Of a DNA stretch of 64,000 nt, positions 35,701 to 48,719 are shown in pieces. Both the position numbers and the translations under genes were made by a program. Positions within the stretch are counted from its first letter, which is position 1. Each line of letters begins with the position of its first letter. Source of the DNA: Pardosa pseudoannulata. Lineage: Eukaryota; Arthropoda; Arachnida; Araneae; Lycosidae. The DNA lies in NCBI GenBank assembly GCA_032207245.1, contig CM063502.1, forward strand, positions 66,858,569 through 66,922,568, given 5' to 3'. The notes beneath the pieces were generated by a model that ran no database searches, was not told the origin of the DNA, and was given only the letters and a program-made list of their open reading frames with translations.

Positions 35701-36624
35701 CAGTGAAACTTCTCTGAGCGACCACCCCTGTATAGCGGCCAATTTTTCATGGCACGGATTTTTCGACTCATAGACTTAATGGTAAAATAACCTGTATCAG
35801 CGGCCACCCGACCCCCTCTAAACGGCCACCAAGTAGGATTGCCCCTTTCATTTTTCGGGAAACTACTCACTCCATGCGTTCATTTTGAGTGAAAAAACTC
35901 AAGATCAGATTTATGGTCGGATATAAAACAAAGGAATAACTTGAGAAGTCCATTCCTGCTGTCCCCCCTTTCTAAGAAAGGTTAAATATGTTATCTCTTT
36001 TGTATTCTCCCCATACCCTTCAGATAGAGAATCCCTATTGCATCATCCATAGAAACTGAGGGAGGAACTGGACAATCAAGCGTTAAGGTGTCCTAGGGCC
36101 TTTGTTAGGAATTCCAATCGGTAAAGTTAAGGTAGAATTGCACCTCTGTCAGCAAAAATGTCATTCACGCCAGCTTCATTTCATTAGTTGGTCAGTGATC
36201 TCAGTTGCAACGAGGTCAAAATGCGTTTTTCTAAATCTCGAGCAGATCATTGAAGTTCTGCTTGAATATGACAATGGCAAATCGGCAAGAAACTTAGCTG
36301 AAATATTTAACTGCTTAAGAACGAAAATCAAAAAAGTCATTAAAGAAAAGAATTTGATTTTGAAGGAGTACGAAGACTACAGAACAAACAAAAACAAATT
36401 GTAGCCTTTTTTTCTAATGTAAAGAAGAATGAAATAAAATACTATTTTCTCTTTAGATAAGTTTTAAATTTCATTTATATAAGGAATATATGTCAGACTT
36501 GTTTATATTACACATTATAGTAACTATCTTATAATAGTAAATAAAACCCTTCAGAGCGGCCAACCCCTCTAACCGGCCAAATATTCTCGGTACCGAGGGG
36601 TGGCCGCTCAGAGAGGGTTCACTG
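35701..36624 (+). mobile_element. pogo/Tigger-like DNA transposon, internally deleted (924 bp)
   Basis: Inverted repeats of about 29 bp start CAGTGAA at both ends and continue with CTCTGAGCG, CCACCCCT (three mismatches between ends). Related GCGGCCA strings recur just inside. The flanks are TA on both sides, the Tc1/mariner-superfamily target duplication. The interior keeps only the N-terminal part of a transposase, listed next. Confidence 0.9.
36187..36404 (+). pseudogene. pogo-type transposase N-terminal (CENP-B/psq-like HTH) fragment
   Basis: In the frame ending at 36404 the last about 65 codons read like the first DNA-binding helix-turn-helix of pogo/CENP-B proteins: LEQIIEVLLEYDNGKSARNL, then AEIFN and a basic stretch KIKKVIKEK. 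The reading then stops. The DDE catalytic core is absent, consistent with a deleted, non-autonomous copy. The true start is not clear; upstream codons to 36102 look non-homologous. Confidence 0.6.
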
Positions 36625-36629
36625 TATAT

Positions 36630-39600
36630 ATATTAGGTGAAAACTACAGTTCTAAATTTCCATGCGTTTGTCTATGTAAATTTCATAACTCTCCTGTTAT
36701 ACGTTAGTACTGCCATCTGGTGACTGTCTAATATACTAATTGGTTTTAGTGGCCTGTGTGATAGACAGTACCGGCTACAAAAATATCAAATAAATAAAAT
36801 AAATTTGGGGACTGAAAAAGCTCTACTGTGTTAGGAAATTTTTATAAAGTAATTTTATATACTTGCAGTATTAATGTAAGTCAATCTCAGTGTTGCTATG
36901 GTCCTGGCAAAAGGGTTTATACTGGTGATCTACGAAGTTTCCCAGTTTATTTTGTTTACGTAATTCTCGTTTCCTTTATTGTTGGTACATAATTTTTTTA
37001 ATTGTCTTGTTAACGAATATTTAAAAATTCTTATTGTTTATATTAAATTCATATAAATCTCTCCTAAATAAGTCACTTTAAATTTGTAATACCTATCTTG
37101 GTTCACTGGTAAAAAAACTAAATGATAATCTTTAAATGAATATTTATATTTTTCTTTAATTACTTTGTACGTAACTGATCATTATAAACATAAATTTATT
37201 AAATTTCGTTTTTTCATAATAATAAATACATACTAGATTAATATGTACAAGTATTCTAAAGTAACATGTTTCGATATAACTAGATTAATAAATACTCATT
37301 TATAATATAATTGTTTCTTATGATTTATATTTCTCACCCCTGCTTTCTTTAGAGCTATAAGTGACAGAGTTTTAGTAATTGTACTGCTTGAGGATATTTT
37401 CTTTTCTGTTCTTTTAATATTAATATTGAACTGTCAGGAAAACAAGTTTATTTAACACTTACTAATAAGTCACTATTCATGATGTTAATCTCTTAAAGTG
37501 ATATAGAAATTTTATTCACCTACTTTTACTCTGTAATTTTTATTTCTTGTCGGGTTTTTTAATTTTAACTTTATGCATACCTACATATTAATCACCCAGA
37601 TAAAATTTATTTGCTCCCCTAACTGTATCTACATTTAATTTAATTTGTTTATTTTAGTTTTTTTCCCATTTATAATCTTCAAAGTTAATTTAAAATACAA
37701 AATGTAGATACAAAAGAATCTAATGATAAAAGTATCTGAATATTTAAATGCATTTTGCTATGAAGCTCTATTTCATAGTGATATATTCATGTTTGTGTTT
37801 TGTTTTTCTATATAAATCTTATAACTTAAATGATTTAAATAGAAATTCAAATTAATTATAAATGGATTTGTATGAAAACTCATTTTAATATATCTGCTTA
37901 AAATTGTTATTCATGCTGTCAGTAAGTTGTATGTAAGACTTAAAAAATTATCTGCAGAATCAGGGTTTGAAAAAAGAAAGAGCCCAGAGATGAGGGCCTC
38001 TCACATTAGAAGCAAAACTTGTGTATAATAAGTAATTATTTGAGGTGTTTGAGTTTTCTAAAATTGTTTCATTATGTCAAAGACTATTATGATTTTAATC
38101 ATTAATTTAAAACAAATTAAGGGATGTTAATGTTGTTACTATCTCAACTTAAAAATCACACAATTTGTATGATTTGGTAGAGTTTTCTTTGGGCATCTAA
38201 AATACCACAGCTTCAAATTATCTTGCTAACTTCAGTATCATAAAGCTTGATATACATGTTAATTTTTTTTGTTGGAAAAAAAAAAAAAAAAAAAGGAAAA
38301 ATTAAATTTTCAATTTGGTCATTTATTAATATTTATTCAGAGAACTGCCAGTTCCTTTTTGTGATAAAATTTTCTTTTTAATATAGGTATTTCTTTTAAA
38401 TTACATGTCCAGTGTTGATTGAAGAAAGAAATATTCAAAACAGAAATTATTAATTCTATTTATTTCTAAAAGTAAGTAGCAGTAAATTTTTAACTAACAG
38501 TTTTATAGATTTGATAAAAATGCAATAAATAAGAGAGACACATAGTTATAGTCATAAAATTACAATTTTTCAAGGACTAAGTACATCAGTTACATTTAGG
38601 AACCCCATCTGTATCTTTTCGTAATGTGATTTTAATCATAAAATCTAGTAAAACTTTATGAAGATAGTTGTATAAATTAAAGTTTTATAAAGATAATATT
38701 ATGCTTGACAGTAATGTTTTGCTAAATTTTTAAAAAATCTTATTTCTTAATTTTAAAACAAGTTTTGTACGAAATATATATAAAAAAAGAGCTTTGAAAT
38801 GTAATTGAATTCACATGCATGGATAAATAATAGTTTACTTTAATCACTTTGTATCTTTGTTTGAATACCTAGAGCTAACATTTAATTTCAATCTTATAAT
38901 AAAGTTGGGAATTCACTCATTAGAGTATTTATTTGTATACATCATTATCAAAACACTTCTTAAGTGTCATAATTTTCCATTTTAAACTGAGTATAATATT
39001 TTTGGATTTACATTGTAAACTGTATTTTTATTAAACTTATTTTGTCTTGATAAATTTAGAGTAATAAAACAGTAATATATATTTTGTAAGTACTTAACAT
39101 GCATATGAAAGTTAATCTTTTGTATCTCAACAGTCTCAAATTTTAAAATATTTCATGATACTCCCAGAGTTCACTATTTCGAGCATGAAAAAAAAAAAGA
39201 AAGAATCTAAACATAAACATGTAATTTTTTTTCTTTTTTTAAAAAAGTCCATTTTTTACAATTTTTAAAACACATTTCTTATAAATATCCTAAACTATTT
39301 TGCACAAATTTTACATAAGGAATTTGAAACTATCTTTGTAAGAAATCTTATTCTGGTAGCTCCACTTTTCTTAATTTAAAAAATCCAAAAATCATGAGTG
39401 GTAATCATATGTATCAGATAAAACAATGAATTAAACTTTGATACAAGAATTAAATTTAGTATCTCTATTTTATAGAAAATCTAGAATTAAATAATACTAA
39501 TTGCAATATTACAGAATGGCAACAGTAAAAAAATATATCTCCTGGAATTCACTATAATATCAATGACATATTTTAGGCATGGTGATTGAACAATTTAAAG

Positions 39601-40930
39601 ACCTGTGTCAAGATCTTTAGAGAACTTAAGTAAATAGAATAGTTGTTGCTATACAGTATTTTTTTATTGTTTAGGATCATATTTACTTTAATACAACATT
39701 TATTAATTTTTTTTAAACATTTGTTAAAAGTTTTGTTTTTCATGCAATTACTCTTAACATTACCTGAGTAAGATTCAAAAATCTGATTGTGCAGATTGAC
39801 AAAAAAATTTCTTCATCTATAACACAAAATTGAGTTTTTCTCATATGATATATATATTAGATTTTCCTGTTATTATATAAAATTGAATTTATTCTTTGCA
39901 ATAATGATGCCTTTATCTATACCTTGTAATATATCCTTGTAGCCTATTCATGGTATTCATCTACAGACAGTTCAACTTTAAATTTGTCTATGATAATCGT
40001 TATCTTATCCTGTTTGTCAATCTTTGAATTCTTAAAGCAAAATATATTTTTAATATTAACTGTTATTGCATTTTAGGCTGAACCTCAACTCTCATAATTG
40101 ATGCTGAGCTCAGTATCAAATTTATTAAGGTAGTAAAATATGAATTTGTTTTCTAATCTGTATGCATTATTTGCTTTCAAAGTTACTGTATGAATTTTTC
40201 TCACTGCTATTTATGATCAAAGTTTAATTTTATCTTTTATAAGTGAAACAGATGTTCTCGCTTCTCTTATGTCAAAAAAGAATGTACTATAATTTATTGC
40301 TAGAAGATACCACTTTAAGAAAATTAGATCCATAATAGCATAAAAATAAAATATTCTTTTACTTTATGATATGGGATATTCACCATAAAAGTCTATAGCA
40401 GCATTATCTAGGTTTCTTTTCATTTCATCTTTGCTTTTATAAAATATAATCCTTCTTTTCTTTATACTTACTTAAAAAGGTATATATCATTCAGTAGTTT
40501 TACTACTGATACATGAGCAATGGTTTTTATGCAATGTTTTTTTTAATCTTTATTTTACAATTAAATCAGTAGTACAATAGCATTTTTCATATTAAAGCAT
40601 TGGCATGTACAGTCATTGACCACCATATTAATGTGAATACTGTATATTTTTAAAATTTTTCATATTTTGGTCAAGTCTAAATCTTTATTTTATTTATATA
40701 TATATATTAGTTATTATAAAACAAGTTATTGATAAAAATATGTTATATATACAAATGTTTATTTTTTAAATACATTTTAAGAACCTACCTTTGCAATGAT
40801 TTTCTAGTTTGTGAGTTTTGACATGCTATCAGTGCAGTTTAAATTATTTTTCTTCAATTTAGCATTATGGTTTCAACTATTATTATTATGGTTAATGTTA
40901 TTTTATTAGCAATTTTTTATTTAGATATTT
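36630..40930. other. long AT-rich stretch without recognised genes
   Basis: No domain, SINE or inverted-repeat element was recognised. A poly(A) run of about 20 lies at 38277-38296. Frames are short and full of Lys, Asn, Ile and Phe. Confidence 0.35.
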
Positions 40931-40934
40931 CTCT

Positions 40935-41560
40935 TTTCAGTGACTCCCAAGTATTCTCAAATGGATTGATATCTGAGGAGTCTGGTCAATCCTAAAGAAA
41001 AATTCCATGGCCCCTGGCAATTTCTTGAGAAATTTTAAAATTATATATTCAAATTACTTGAATGCCATTAAGAAACCATTTTTGTAGGTGAGTTACAAGC
41101 CTGTCTCTTAGAATTGCCATGTACTCCTCTTGAGGCATTATCCATTTTATGATTTAGAATCTTCCATGATCTCTACCATAGATAACTGATGAGATCTTGT
41201 CATTTGTAAGATGTTTAATTATTTGAATCAGACAATCTTACAGGAATTTCTCATCAGGTCTTCATTTTACATACTGAGTTTTATGGGACAAAATCTCAAC
41301 CTTGATCACTGTAGCACACTTCGTAAAAAATAAATAATTTTTTTTTTTAAATGTAAAATTTTCCACAGTGTTCTTAAATATTTATTTAGTAATAAATTTA
41401 ACATATGTCTAATCTTTCTCTACTCTTCCATGATAAAGTTTCTGTATTTGTTTGCCCATGCTAGTCCTTTTTTATATTCATCTTTTGGCCAGTGATGACT
41501 TTTAGCAGGGTGATGGATGCAGTTTTAGAGTATCAACTCTAGTTTATGCAACTTTAATTG
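40935..41560 (-). pseudogene. Tc1-like transposase relic
   Basis: Read on the - strand, three separated pieces match the Tc1 order. About 41560-41430 gives HHWPKDEYKKGLAWANKY. About 41130-41060 gives EEYMAILRDRLVTHLQKW. About 40990-40930 gives PDSSDINPFENTWESLK, equivalent to the catalytic-domain signature D.P..SPDLNPIENLW. In-frame stops (one replacing the Trp before the Pro) and frameshifts separate the pieces. The copy is dead and old. Confidence 0.65.
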
Positions 41561-42959
41561 TATGGTTTCATTGGTTGCTGTTTTATAATTTTTATGATTT
41601 TAGCTAATTTTTGTATATCTGGAGTCATATTATGCTTTTGACCATTATTGGTTGCAAGTTTTAACATTAAACTTTTGTCAATCTGTAATTTTGTGACACT
41701 GTTTGATATTTAAGTTTTAAAAATGTTTAAATGTTTTGTTGTTTTGAAAGGATTTAAAGTTCTATTAATACCTCAATTTTTAATTTTTTTTCTTTAGAAA
41801 AGGTACTTCCATGCCAAAAATAAATTAAAAAGTTTGGTTAAGACAAAAAAGTTAGGCTTAACTTTTCTACAAGTTAAGAAAAAATACAAATGAAAAATTT
41901 TACACATATTTATTCTTACAAAGTTATAGTTATTTTCTGGTTTTGTTTCTAAAAAATATTTAGTACTTTATATCTGCTTGTTATACATTAAGAAGCCGAA
42001 ATCTATTCTTTTGCATCAGTAATTTCTTTTCCATAACTGATGATTAACATTCAAAATACTAATACAAAATAATCTGACCAGCATAAAGAACATGTTTCTT
42101 TAAGTATTTCTAATTTGTTTTCATCTACACATGTGAGGTCATTCTCAGATATGATTGGAATATACAATTAACTGATAACTGTTTTGTGCATTGTAAAGCT
42201 TTCTCAAAGTAATAGCATTACAACATCCAAAAATTGATTAACAATTGTTATTTAAAATTAAAATTCTGCTGGATTATTAGAATGATGATATTTTTTAGGT
42301 TAGTTATTGCAAAAAATTCTATAGGCCTCATTAAAAAAAATTTGATCTTATGAAAATGGAATTTAATATCATCTCTGATTGACTGCAAATCATTTCAAGT
42401 TCTTTTACAATCTAGTTGCATATTTCAACTGCAACAATGAGATTCACTGTTACAAATTGCAAAGTTCTAAATAATGAAAATGTAAGAGATAATTTTTATA
42501 TAGAAAATAAAGTAATGACAAAACTGGAAGTCCTCAATATATTTGAAACAATTTTAAAGTATGTAGTCTCCAGCAGATTAATCCTTATCATTAGAGTTTC
42601 TTTCCCTAGAAAGAAAGAGTTATAGCGTGTAAAAGATAATGAAACAAAAATTTCAGTTATTTGCATGAATAGTAAATCATTCCTCAAATATTGTAAAATT
42701 AGGCGAGACTTTAAAAATAATTCCTCCAACATCAGCTGAAGCAGAGCATATCCTGATGCTAGGTTGCTCACAACAAAGCTAAGAATTAGGCTTAGAAGTT
42801 ATAAAAGCATAAATTGGTTGTATATTCTCAAATATTTTTAAAAATTAATATTTTTTTGTATTTTGTAATTCTGTGTAATGGAGTTTAAATATTAGCACTT
42901 ATACATATCCTTATGTGTAACAGTTTTTGATATGAATAAAAATTATTTCTAGATTTCTT

Positions 42960-43500
42960 TTGAAGTTTTGGGAACCTTGAGAATGACTGTCACATTTCTG
43001 GGATTCCCTATAAATGTTTGAGAAGGAAATTAAGGTAGGTAATCAAAAATCTTAGTTATCATACCCATTTTCCATGAATTCAGTAGCATAAATCAGTGTA
43101 GCAATTCCACCATTACCATAATAGATTCATGTTGCTCTAACATGGATGAAATAGCTTTTTTCAGTGCTTCTTTCCCCACCTCTAATATACTATCCTACAA
43201 AATATTACTTCTTCTAGGAGTATTCATGAACAAATAACATTTCACAATGACTCCAATGTCATTATAAATTTCTTTAATTTGATATCTGTCTGAAATAGCC
43301 AGATTAAGAAAGTGAGAATCACAATGCGCAAATAGTGCTGATAAGAATTTTTCTCTTATTTTGCATTATGCTTTTCTGAATTCTCTGGACATGGCAGTAG
43401 CACCATCATATGTCTTGTTATATATTTTAATCCAAATCTAATTATTCTAAAGTTTTCAAAATTATGCTTGGTAGATCTTTCCCATATGAAGTTACTGATG
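42960..43500 (-). pseudogene. hAT-type transposase relic, DUF4371/ZMYM1-like
   Basis: A frame of about 130 codons on the - strand (from about 43413 down to 43020) begins TYDGATAMSREFRKA, then has AHCDSHFLNLAISDRYQIKE and FMNTPRRSN. This matches the catalytic region of hAT-derived proteins of the ZMYM1/DUF4371 type (YDGA..MSG, HC.AH.LNLA). At least four in-frame stops interrupt it, including after RKA and after SNIL. Sequence upstream of TYDGA no longer reads in frame. Confidence 0.65.
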
Positions 43501-43699
43501 CAAACTGTAAAGTATTTTCTAGATTGACCTCATTTTCTACAAATCTTACACTTAACACTTACTACAAGGATGTACCTTTTTCTCTCTGTCCACAAACACT
43601 AACGCAGAGGTGTATTCCCAAAGTCAGCAGTGACTTTGCTATTCTTTTCTCAGTAATTGGTTGATATAGAATAATCGTTTTCCTTCAGAATAAATAAAA

Positions 43700-45750
43700 A
43701 TGATAAGAAAAAACTAGTTAATTATTTTTAAGTACATCTATAATAGCATAATAAAAGAATTATCCTAAAATATTTCAATTTTGAAAATAAAAATGTTGGT
43801 GCATATATGTTTCTTTGTACTCTCCCCTTTGGTATGCTATTGCATTTAATTAAAACTCTATTTGAGTTATTAAGATAAAAAAGTAATAAAAAAATGATAT
43901 CAAATTGTCAGAAACAAGCTTAAATGGGAAAAACCACTGCATTAAAAAGGAATATATATTTTCTGTTACCATTTTTTCTCTTTCTTTTGTATGTCTAAGC
44001 CAATTAAAACATTGTTTAATTTGTTAAATGAAGAAGCAAGGAGATTTATTAAAAAATATTATATAAAATTTGAAGGAAAAGGCATATGAAAAAATTATAA
44101 AAAAAAACCTTAATTTGGTTTATAAGATCATTTTCTTTTTAAAATTCATCCAAGCTTTTCAAGTGTATAAAACTTAAGAGAAAACTAACTGAACTAACAG
44201 TTTGGTAATAAACCTGAAATTTAATGTAGCCTGTACACATATGTGTATGAAATAGACTCTGTGAGGGAATGAGAAAATTTGATTAGCTATAATAAATAGC
44301 ATACTCTGAGTTTTAATGTGAAACAAATTTGAGATTAGATAACTGCCAAGTTCATCCTTTTCAACAAGACATTTTTATAAACATATGTATAATTTCTCAT
44401 CATATCTTATTAGTACTATCATGTTAGAGGATACATATTCCCATTTTCTTATATTTGTTATTCCAAGTATGGTTCAACCAGTTTAATTAGAAAACTATTC
44501 TAATTTTAGGAAAGTATTTCCTGTTCTTTTCATTGTATGAAGAACTACATGAAGTTTACAATACAGTTATCATTATACAGTTCTCTTATATTCCATATTT
44601 TATGATCATAATCATATATAACCTGACCATTTTTCATATATATTATCAGTACTGAACAAGCTAAAGAAAATGTAGATATTTGGTATGTCTATTACAAAAA
44701 ACAAGAGGTGTTTTTAGTTTGTTAACCACTTATCTTCTTTTAGAATACTGGGATTGATGAATGAGAAAAACAATTTTAAATGGTCAAAATAAATTTTCTT
44801 TGGGCTGTCAATGCAAAAAAAGAATTTAAAATATGTCACTTCTGCTTCAAATATTGCAAATTGTGTTTGCAATATTGAAAACTGTATTTTTAATGTTATA
44901 AAATCTGGGAAAGATATAGAAAGCTTAACCATTACTGGAGAAAAGGCTTATTCTGGATACTGTATAAGTACATCTAGAGACTGTTTATTTATTCTTGTAA
45001 AGTATTCTGTAAACTATATAATAACTATCTAATTTACAGTTTTGAAAAATTTAATTTTTAGCTGTTTGTTAATTTTGACAATCCAACTTCTAATTAATTT
45101 TTTTAAAATTTATAAATTATGTAAGAGGTTATCTTTATCAGTGGTAAAACTGAAAACATTGTAAGAACTCATTTTGTAATTGTAATTTTTCTTTGTTTAA
45201 GTAACAATATGGCATGAAATAAGCATATTATTTAGCTCAAAATTGAAACACTAGTCTATAATTTTATATTACTCAGGTAAAAAAGTTCTAATATATATAC
45301 AAGCATCATTCCCTGGTTGCTTTTGGATGTACTTGAAAAATAAGTTTTTTAAGAACAGTTTTATAAAGAATTTTTTCTTTGCATGCAGAACTATTAATGT
45401 TAAGGCATGGAATAAGAACATTTTCTGCAAATTTTTGTATAATTAATTAAACAGGTTGATTTTCTGGATACTTTCAGTTAATATCAAGAATACATTTCAT
45501 TTCCTACTTTTACATTTAGCTTCAAAGTTCTACCTCTTGTGTGAGGGGAACATTTTATATCTTGTATATATTAAACACATTCTACAGATTTTAATCATAA
45601 TGTAAGATTATATATTTCTGTACAAAGATTGTACAATTGTATAAAACGATTACATACTTGTGATCTATTTCTAATAGATTTGAAATTAATTGATTTTGAA
45701 GCATAAGAATTAAATCACTTGTAAAACTAGAAAAAAGTACATTTTAATAT
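43700..45750. other. AT-rich, no gene recognised
   Basis: A short + strand frame around 44811-45032 has a few Cys but no domain that I can name with confidence. The rest is unassigned. Confidence 0.3.
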
Positions 45751-45752
45751 GC

Positions 45753-45771
45753 AATAAAGATAGTTTATAGC

Positions 45772-45811
<40 letters not shown>
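45753..45811 (+). other. AATAAA followed by poly(A) of about 33 nt
   Basis: AATAAA at 45753-45758 is followed 19 bases later by an uninterrupted A run (45778-45811). This layout is that of a genomically inserted, polyadenylated transcript end (retroposed mRNA or LINE 3' end). The source transcript could not be recognised and a 5' boundary was not found. Confidence 0.55.
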
Positions 45812-45814
<3 letters not shown>

Positions 45815-47880
45815 TTACTGATGTAATTATCTCTGTCTAGAATCTACCTTTTCAGGTTTATAGCACTTATGCATTGAGGGGAACTAGTTTAAATGTTAAG
45901 TATTTTCTGTGTCTATGTTTTAATTTCATGTCAAAGTGTATTAAGTTTCAGGTCATGTATTAAGACTCTTATATGTAGGAATGAATGAGACTCAACTCAA
46001 CTCTATAGAACAGGAAACAAAAGAACTTGAAAAGTGTTTCAGTAAGAATATGAAGGGATATATTTAATTTGCTTATTAATAGGCAGGAAGTTTTTTTTTT
46101 CTTTTAACTCTAAGATAAGCATTAATGTACCACATATCATAGATCTATTCCTCTTAAATGTGAATATTCTTAAAAATTTTTTGTAAATATATTATCCTTT
46201 AATTAAATAATTTAGTTCTTTTGAGTCCTTTTTTTTTTTTTTTTTTTTTGGCATTATTTCACCTATGAAGAATAAAATCCCCAAATTACATTTTCAGTCT
46301 AAATATACATTTCATGATTTCAGTGTTTAATACTCTAATATTAATTTTAAAAATGATTTGGCTGTTTATCGCCAATCATACTATCTTAATAACTCACAGA
46401 GGGATAAAATTTTGCTTAATTATCAAAAAATGATCCTTCATCATTATCATAAAATGACATGTATTATTGTTATATACTCTTCTGTTAAGTACAATTTCTT
46501 GTCCTAGTCAAAATATAAAAAATAATTCTCTTAAAGGTTCTTAAAATATTTGTCTTGATGCTATATAAATATGAAGAAAAATAAATGAAACATCTAAAAC
46601 CACTAAACATCTCCCACTACATCACCAATTAAAAACCATATTTAAAGCATCAAACACATGCACATTTGTTTATATCATGCATCCTAAAGCCCTGGATATA
46701 TTTGTGTATATTTATAATCTTGTTATAATGATTCAAAAGATTCACAAGGAAAAGACAGACTGAGGAAATAAAACCAGTAAATGTTGGCATTGCTGTTATG
46801 AGTATTAATACATATGTTTTTAATATTAATTTTAATTTATTTTTCCTAACTGTAAATCTGAATAACAAGAGATTGTTATGTTTATTGGTTCTATATCTGC
46901 TAATCTGAATAACTGACTTCTAATCTAAAATAAAGCAATTTTGTAATCAATTTCTGCATGATTTTATGATCTTTTCAACTATTGTAAAATTTAATGTCAT
47001 CTGTGAGCAGAATCCTAATTTGTAAATGATGCAACTTGATTTTTATTTTATTTATTTATTTATTTTAGGTCTTGTGATGTCATTTTTATAAACTAGAAAC
47101 TGAAAATAGATTGTAAGAGTAGTATAGAATATGAGTTCTAGGTCACTTTTCTGAGATACTTCGAAGTAAGTAATTATTTCCCATGACCTTTGAAAGTGTT
47201 AATAAAGAAATATTAAATAATGTTTTGCCAACTTAAATAATTTAAAATTAAATTTTGATATTTTATTTTTAATTATTTTATGTAGACTTTTTTCAGCCAT
47301 TTATATCTACATAGCCTCATTTAACATTCAAAATCTGAAAATAAAAACATTTAAATATATATGAACCTGCTATACTGAAAAAAAATTATATTTTGTCTGT
47401 ATTCTGTATTTTTGAAAGATATAGATTATATCAATAACAGAGATATATTAATAGTATCTTACGGTTTTAAACCCAGGTCTTATTGAGATTAATTATTATC
47501 ATTGCTTTTTTATAAAATGTTCCTCCTTTTTGCCAATATCAAATTAATACTGTTTTCACCTGAGTTTTGCAGACCTAAATAAGTCTCAGTTTATCTCTTA
47601 CAGTTACATTATTTCTTTCTTATGTCTTATATTAGGTTCACTTTATTTCAATGCTCATTATTTGGTTATGCACTTAGTATTATTATTATATTTACCTTTA
47701 TAAAATTTCAGATTAATTCTATCGCAAAGAAAAGTAAAAGTAATGAAGATTATATCATTTATTTCATTTTCTTAACTTTCCTTTGTGATCCACTGAAATT
47801 TTACTACTTACAAGAGATAATAGAATTACATTAATTATATTTATATTTTTCTGTATTTAAACAGACATGCCAACTACTCC
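45812..47880. other. AT-rich, no gene recognised
   Basis: Contains a T run of about 20 near 46229-46249 and a (TTTA)n patch at about 47041-47066. No coding domain was recognised. Confidence 0.3.
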
Positions 47881-47886
47881 AGAGTA

Positions 47887-48231
47887 ATGACAGAATTTGA
47901 TGATTCAAAAACTCCTCAGATTGCTCCAGAAAAAAAAAATTTTTTTGAACAAATAAAAGATTACAATTCAGAAATTAAATACAAAGTCTTGCCAAAAATA
48001 ATGCTAAATATTTTACTCTTGCTTCATGGTAATGCATGTAAAAGAGTTTTCTCAGTACTGTGCAGAAAAAAAAAAACTAAATTTTGGTCAAATTTGAGTA
48101 GACAAACTCAAGTATGCCTGATGATAGAGAAATGTATATATTTTAATCAGAGTTAATGTTGCTACAAGAAAACCTTTTCTGAAGAAGTTGTTAAAGCTAA
48201 AAAAGCTACTTATACATTATTAAATACTTAA
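47887..48231 (+). pseudogene. hAT transposase C-terminal (dimerisation) relic
   Basis: An open frame on the + strand reads LPKIMLNILLLLHGNACKRV, followed by FSVL and FWSNLS. This corresponds to the hAT C-terminal signature (LP.SNA..ERVFS....K...R..L). A TAA at 48154-48156 interrupts it, but the same frame continues with CYKKTFSEEVVKAKKAT to 48231, matching the tail of SCAND3/ZBED-like hAT proteins. The upstream catalytic part is missing or unrecognisable. Confidence 0.6.
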
Positions 48232-48589
48232 ATTTTAGTTTACCCTTTATAATTTACTACTGTGTGTTTATTTTAATTTAATTTGTTTGATTTAATTTAG
48301 GAACCAATAAAAGATGTGATTATGTTTAATTTGTTTGGGTTATTCTGTTTGTTATATATATAAATTGCATACACGTTTAGTTTGTGGGTAGCATGTTAAA
48401 TTTTAAATCCTAAAATAATGTTGGTATTGACAGAGGTGCCTGAATGTTGGCATGTATGTTTAAAAAGTTAAATTACTACTGTTATCTCATAAATTTTATT
48501 ACTGGAAAGATTACATGCCTTTAAAATTTATTTACTGTTATTACTAAAAATATTATTTTTATGAGTAGAAAATGAGTAAAAATCACTAT

Positions 48590-48712
48590 ATATGTAGGAC
48601 AATTTCACTCCCTACAAAGGGACAACACACATACATGCATATCTTATTCAGGAATTGAACCCAAGTCCATCAGGTGGGAGCATAATATGCTATAGGCATT
48701 GGAATTCATTAT
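48590..48712 (-). mobile_element. possible second tRNA-derived SINE family
   Basis: On the - strand there is an A-box-like tatagcatattatgctcc, then a B-box-like GGGTTCAATTCC about 30 bases on. A tail with tgtgttgtccctttgtagg follows. It differs from family 1. Only one copy was seen. Confidence 0.4.
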
Positions 48713-48719
48713 TGGATTT

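Noticed and set aside
45752..46250. Poly(T) at 46229-46249 as a second, opposite-strand retrocopy tail
   Set aside because: No AATAAA lies at the right distance on the opposite strand, so it may be a simple run.
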